A DNA stretch of 64,000 nucleotides from Roseobacter sinensis (GTDB taxonomy: Bacteria; Pseudomonadota; Alphaproteobacteria; Rhodobacterales; Rhodobacteraceae), in assembly GCF_025755255.1 (NCBI RefSeq), contig NZ_JALIEB010000007.1, positions 62,001-126,000 of the forward strand, in the 5' to 3' direction. The notes under the pieces are model-generated. The model was not told the DNA's origin and ran no database searches. It saw only the letters and a list, made by a program, of their open reading frames with translations. This document shows, piece by piece, positions 61,280 to 64,000 of this stretch; position 1 is the stretch's first letter, and the number at the start of each line of letters is the position of its first letter. The position numbers and the translations under genes are program-made.

Positions 61280-61729
61280 TCAACCGGTTTTTGAGGGTTT
61301 GGCGGGTGATTCAGCCAGCTGGCGCGGCGGTAATGCCGCCGTCATCAGCACCGCATCGACCGGAGCCGCGCCGTCGCGCCGATAATAGGCCTGTCGCCGG
61401 CCGCTCTCGGCGAATCCATGCTTGCTGTAGAGGGCGCGGGCTGCCTCGTTGTCGGCGGCGACTTCAAGGAAGGCTATGCTGGCTTTGACCGTCTTCAGCC
61501 AATCGGTCACAAGCGCGTCGGCGATGTTTTGGCGTCGGTGGTCCGGGTGGACAGCGAGGGTCAGTAGCTCGCTTTCGTCGGCAACGGTGCGGATCAGCGC
61601 GAAACCATGGTCGCGATGCAGAAGTCGGACATGCGCATCGGCAAGAAGATCGGTGAACTCGCTTGCGGACCACGGCCTTTCAGATGTGAAACTGCGCTCG
61701 TGCAGCGCCGCCAGGCCCTCTGGTGTCAT
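61280..61729 (-). CDS. rimI: Ribosomal-protein-alanine N-acetyltransferase (RimI-like)
   Basis: 149 aa GNAT. LTLAVHPDHRRQNIADALV has the acetyl-CoA R/Q-x-x-G/A-type loop, and the C-terminal LEVAADNEAARALYSKHGFAESGRRQAYY is typical RimI. Acetylates the N terminus of S18 in the best-known cases. It overlaps tsaB by 4 bp (ATGA at 61726-61729), a pairing common in bacteria, which supports the call. A general protein acetyltransferase role is possible. Confidence 0.85.
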   Translation of the reverse strand: MTPEGLAALHERSFTSERPWSASEFTDLLADAHVRLLHRDHGFALIRTVADESELLTLAVHPDHRRQNIADALVTDWLKTVKASIAFLEVAADNEAARALYSKHGFAESGRRQAYYRRDGAAPVDAVLMTAALPPRQLAESPAKPSKTG

Positions 61730-62340
61730 GGCAGGATCACCGGCGCCGCGTCTCTTGCCGGTGCAGCATCCGCCGGCCGCAGATAGAGCGGGGCCGGCCG
61801 GGGCTGGGGTGTGCCGAGGCGCTGGGCGGCAAGGCGGGCGATGGCTTCGGCGGTGGGAGCCAAGGGCTGAACGCCCCCGACACCGATCAGCGGGCCGTCA
61901 TGTGCTGGTATGGCATCTGACGCCACCATCGACGGCGCGCCCGCGCTCTTTCCGTCATGGACTTGCACGTAGAGATGATCGCGACGCGCGCTGATGGCTG
62001 TCGCGCAGGGCCCCGCGTAGCCAAACCGCAGCGCGTCGAAGCCAGAGAGGCCGATGGCAGGTACCTGCAAGCCAAGCGCAAGTCCGCGCGCCGCGGCAAC
62101 CGAGATGCGAATGCCCGTGAAGTTGCCCGGCCCGATGCCAACGCCGATGGCCGCCAGATCCTGAAAGCTAAGTCCGGCGGAGGCGAGCACATCTTCGCAG
62201 AGACCCAGGAGGCGTTCGGCTTGGCCTTTCTGCATCGGTTCTTCGGCCTGCGCCGCAATCCGGTCGCCAACTAGTACCGCAGCGGCGCACCGCGGCGCGG
62301 AGGTGTCGAAGGCCAAAACGATCGGAGACGTGTCAGCCAA
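61726..62340 (-). CDS. tsaB: tRNA threonylcarbamoyladenosine synthesis protein TsaB
   Basis: 204 aa, ASKHA-fold partner of TsaD in making t6A37 on tRNAs that read ANN codons. The opening VLAFDTSAPRCAAAVL and the GVGIGPGNFTGIRISVAAARGLA stretch are the TsaB signature. The C-terminal part is shorter and variable, as usual. 6 bp after the GFA gene; overlaps rimI. Confidence 0.93.
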   Translation of the reverse strand: MADTSPIVLAFDTSAPRCAAAVLVGDRIAAQAEEPMQKGQAERLLGLCEDVLASAGLSFQDLAAIGVGIGPGNFTGIRISVAAARGLALGLQVPAIGLSGFDALRFGYAGPCATAISARRDHLYVQVHDGKSAGAPSMVASDAIPAHDGPLIGVGGVQPLAPTAEAIARLAAQRLGTPQPRPAPLYLRPADAAPARDAAPVILP

Positions 62341-62346
62341 ACCCGA

Positions 62347-62772
62347 TCACCGTCCGCGCAGAGCGTCGCGCGCACTCTGCGCCTGTTGGGGTAGATCATC
62401 GTCAAGGTGCAGCCAGGGCAGGCGGGACTCGGCGTGCGAATGCAGGCTGGGCGGCAGCGCCGCGGCCTGATCGATCAGCCCCAGCGGGACGTAAACCTGA
62501 CCAGGCAGGTAATCATAAGTGGCGGCGAGCGGCGAGCCGCAGCTGCGACAGAACCACCGCATCACACCCGGCGCGTGCGATACCGGCGGGCCCGGGTCGG
62601 GATCGAACCGGACAGCACCGTCACGGAACCCCGCGAACGCGGCGACCGGCGCACCCGAGACGCGGCGGCAATCGCTGCAGTGACAATAGCTTACGACCTC
62701 CGGCGCGCTGTCCGCCGATAGGGTTATGCCGCCGCAATAGCAGCGTCCGGTGATCGGCTCTGTGCTGGCCAT
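62347..62772 (-). CDS. GFA (glutathione-dependent formaldehyde-activating-like) protein
   Basis: 141 aa, Mss4-like zinc fold. CYCGGI near residue 12, CHCSDCRRVSGA near residue 31 and RWFCRSCGSPL near residue 72 give the seven cysteines of the GFA domain that hold two zinc ions. The formaldehyde role for such proteins is doubtful in general. Located between nfu-like and tsaB genes on the same strand, 9 bp after the Nfu gene, so co-transcribed. Confidence 0.87.
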   Translation of the reverse strand: MASTEPITGRCYCGGITLSADSAPEVVSYCHCSDCRRVSGAPVAAFAGFRDGAVRFDPDPGPPVSHAPGVMRWFCRSCGSPLAATYDYLPGQVYVPLGLIDQAAALPPSLHSHAESRLPWLHLDDDLPQQAQSARDALRGR

Positions 62773-62781
62773 AAGTTGCGG

Positions 62782-63345
62782 TCAGGTGGCGACCGGGCGC
62801 ACCTCGGTCACTTCAGGGATGTAGTGGCGCAGGAGGTTCTCGATGCCCATTTTCAGCGTGAGCGTCGAAGACGGGCAGCCCGCGCAGGCGCCCTGCATAT
62901 GCAGATAGACCACGCCGCGGTCGAAACCGTGGAAAGTGATGTCGCCGCCGTCCTGTGCCACCGCAGGGCGCACGCGGCTGTCCAGCAACTCCTTGATCTG
63001 ATCCACGATGGGGCCGTCCTCACCGCTGTGCTCGGCATGCCCCGAGGCAGGTGCGTGATCGCCGGCCATGACCGGCTGACCCGACTGGAAGTGCTCCATG
63101 ATCGCGCCCAGAAGAGCGGGCTTGATGTGATCCCAATCGACGGCATCGGCCTTGGTGACCGTGACAAAATCGGTGCCGAAGAAGACGCCTGTCACGCCCT
63201 CGACCGCGAAGATCCGCGTGGCAAGCGGGGATTTGTCCGCCGTTTCCGCCGTAGGAAAGTCGGCGGTACCCATTTCTAGCACGGTCTGACCGGGCAGGAA
63301 TTTCAGCGTGGCGGGGTTCGGTGTCGATTCTGTCTGGATGAACAT
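62782..63345 (-). CDS. Nfu-type iron-sulfur cluster carrier
   Basis: 187 aa. An N-terminal Nfu_N domain (FIQTESTPNPATLKFLPGQ) and a C-terminal NifU-like domain with the cluster motif CAGCPSS (CXXC) near residue 150. Delivers [4Fe-4S] clusters to apo-enzymes. The linker is poly-charged (HAPASGHAEHSGED). An Irr-box-like palindrome lies 56 bp before its ATG. First gene of an operon with GFA, tsaB and rimI. Confidence 0.93.
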   Translation of the reverse strand: MFIQTESTPNPATLKFLPGQTVLEMGTADFPTAETADKSPLATRIFAVEGVTGVFFGTDFVTVTKADAVDWDHIKPALLGAIMEHFQSGQPVMAGDHAPASGHAEHSGEDGPIVDQIKELLDSRVRPAVAQDGGDITFHGFDRGVVYLHMQGACAGCPSSTLTLKMGIENLLRHYIPEVTEVRPVAT

Positions 63346-63574
63346 GGGCTCTCTCCTGAGGGTCCCTCAGATATGCGGACCGTGGCGGCACAAGTCAAGG
63401 TTTGGAATCGTTCTAAGTTGGGTGGCCTGCGGCGGGGTTGCATACTTTGGGGCCAGGTTTTCAGCCGTGCTCCCCCCCTGCTGACAACCAAAATTCGAGC
63501 TTGCGGGCGGACGCCGCTGGACGGCGCGCGCTTGGTCGGCGCGGGCCAAACGGCCTGCCCGACCTGCGGGTGCC
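63346..63574. promoter_or_regulatory. Nfu promoter region; no gene seen
   Basis: 229 bp. It holds the Irr-box-like site (63401-63417). The part nearer the universal stress gene is GC-rich with short hairpins near 63540-63570, perhaps its terminator. I see no supported coding frame in it. Confidence 0.55.
63401..63417. promoter_or_regulatory. Irr-box / iron-control-element-like palindrome
   Basis: TTTGGAA-TCG-TTCTAAG: the GAA-N3-TTC core is intact and the flanks differ from the alphaproteobacterial iron control element TTTAGAA-N3-TTCTAAA at two positions. 56-72 bp before the Nfu-like ATG. Confidence 0.55.
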
Positions 63575-64000
63575 TCAGGTGATCGCTTCGAGTTTTTCCC
63601 TGCTCAGATTCCCGGGGACGATGGTGATCGGAATCGGCAGGCTGCCCGCGCTCTTGGTAAGTTCCGTGACAAGCGGGCCGGGGCCCTTCTTGTCCGTGCC
63701 CGCCCCCAGCACCAGCACACCGATCTCGGGGTCTTCATGGATCTGCGCCAGGATCTCGTCAACGGGGCGGCCCTCACGGATCACCAGTTCGGGGTCGATG
63801 CCCTGCCGGTCGCGCATCCACTTGGCGAAGACCTCGTAATGCACCTCGATCCGTTCCCGCGCCTCTTCCCGCATGACCTCGCCCACGCCGATCCAATGGT
63901 TGAATTCTTCCGGCGGAACAACCGAGAGGATCTCGACCCCGCCGCCGGTATTCGCCGCCCGCATCGCCGCAAAGCGCATGGCGTTGAGGCATTCGCGACT
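63575..64000 (-). CDS. Universal stress protein, 5'-truncated by the window edge
   Basis: The frame continues beyond base 64000, where residues SRECLNA precede the in-window Met at 63979, matching the Usp family's N-terminal helix (so 63979 is not the start). UspA fold visible: GVEILSVVPPEEF, a long helical middle, then LVLGAGTDKKGPGPLVTEL with the G-2X-G-9X-G-S/T-like ATP loop in altered form (GAGTDKKGPGPLV) and the IPITIVPG ending. Cytosolic stress protein, function unknown in detail. Confidence 0.8.
   Translation of the reverse strand, partial: SRECLNAMRFAAMRAANTGGGVEILSVVPPEEFNHWIGVGEVMREEARERIEVHYEVFAKWMRDRQGIDPELVIREGRPVDEILAQIHEDPEIGVLVLGAGTDKKGPGPLVTELTKSAGSLPIPITIVPGNLSREKLEAIT

Overview
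The window looks like chromosomal DNA of a marine Roseobacter-group alphaproteobacterium (Rhodobacteraceae). The evidence is high GC, dense operons with ATGA overlaps, a TCA-cycle cluster interleaved with ethylmalonyl-CoA (EMC) pathway genes, ccr next to a LuxR/LuxI pair, a VPLPA-CTERM protein, TIGR02302, TIGR02186 and DUF1194 proteins, and small lipoproteins beside argH. I saw no rRNA, tRNA, CRISPR array, transposase or prophage gene.

Layout. 1-2.2 kb: end of a glycine betaine/proline-type ABC importer. 2.4-8.3 kb: a stand-alone Hint protein, a TlpA thioredoxin, argH, two micro-lipoproteins, a DUF2834 protein, a VPLPA-CTERM protein and lysA. 8.4-14.9 kb: a TIGR02302 protein, a zinc-ribbon protein, ftsE-ftsX, plsC and a PPOX flavoprotein. 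15-28.6 kb, minus strand: a possible long operon sucC, four small exported proteins, a GT25 glycosyltransferase, sucD, a membrane protein, sucA, sucB, another membrane protein, two MAPEG proteins and lpd. 28.9-32.7 kb: a LytTR regulator, a beta-barrel protein, mdh, a TauE/SafE permease and a small secreted protein. 33-36.5 kb: mcl2, NnrU, DUF1737, mch and a metallopeptidase. 36.7-41.3 kb: a DUF1194 protein and sdhCDAB with a lipoprotein gene between sdhA and sdhB. 41.5-44.8 kb: a PLP decarboxylase, a DUF1989 protein, deoD and an H-NS-like protein. 44.9-52.3 kb: ecm, a GNAT, a PlsB-like acyltransferase, ccr, luxR and luxI. 52.3-56.3 kb: a RecD-like helicase, an SDR, a TIGR02186 protein and a TSUP permease. 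56.4-61.2 kb: a BMP-type nucleoside ABC importer. 61.3-64 kb: rimI, tsaB, a GFA protein, an Nfu protein and a truncated universal stress protein.

The central theme is acetyl-CoA and succinate metabolism. sucABCD, lpd, mdh and sdh form much of the oxidative TCA cycle. ccr, ecm, mch and mcl2 are EMC-pathway genes for acetyl-CoA assimilation. Two promoter motifs tie them together. TGTGATCACA pairs set exactly 21 bp apart lie ahead of sucC and sdhC, with a single related site ahead of mcl2. A direct repeat, TTGC-N4-TTGC, lies 60-95 bp upstream of mcl2, sdhC, ecm and ccr. These motifs, the four two-cysteine exported paralogues inside sucCD, and a tandem hairpin repeat with compensatory changes in the sucD-sucA gap are the most original observations. 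A perfect TTAA-N7-TTAA (CtrA-type) site before luxR and an Irr-box-like palindrome before the Nfu gene are further candidate regulatory links.
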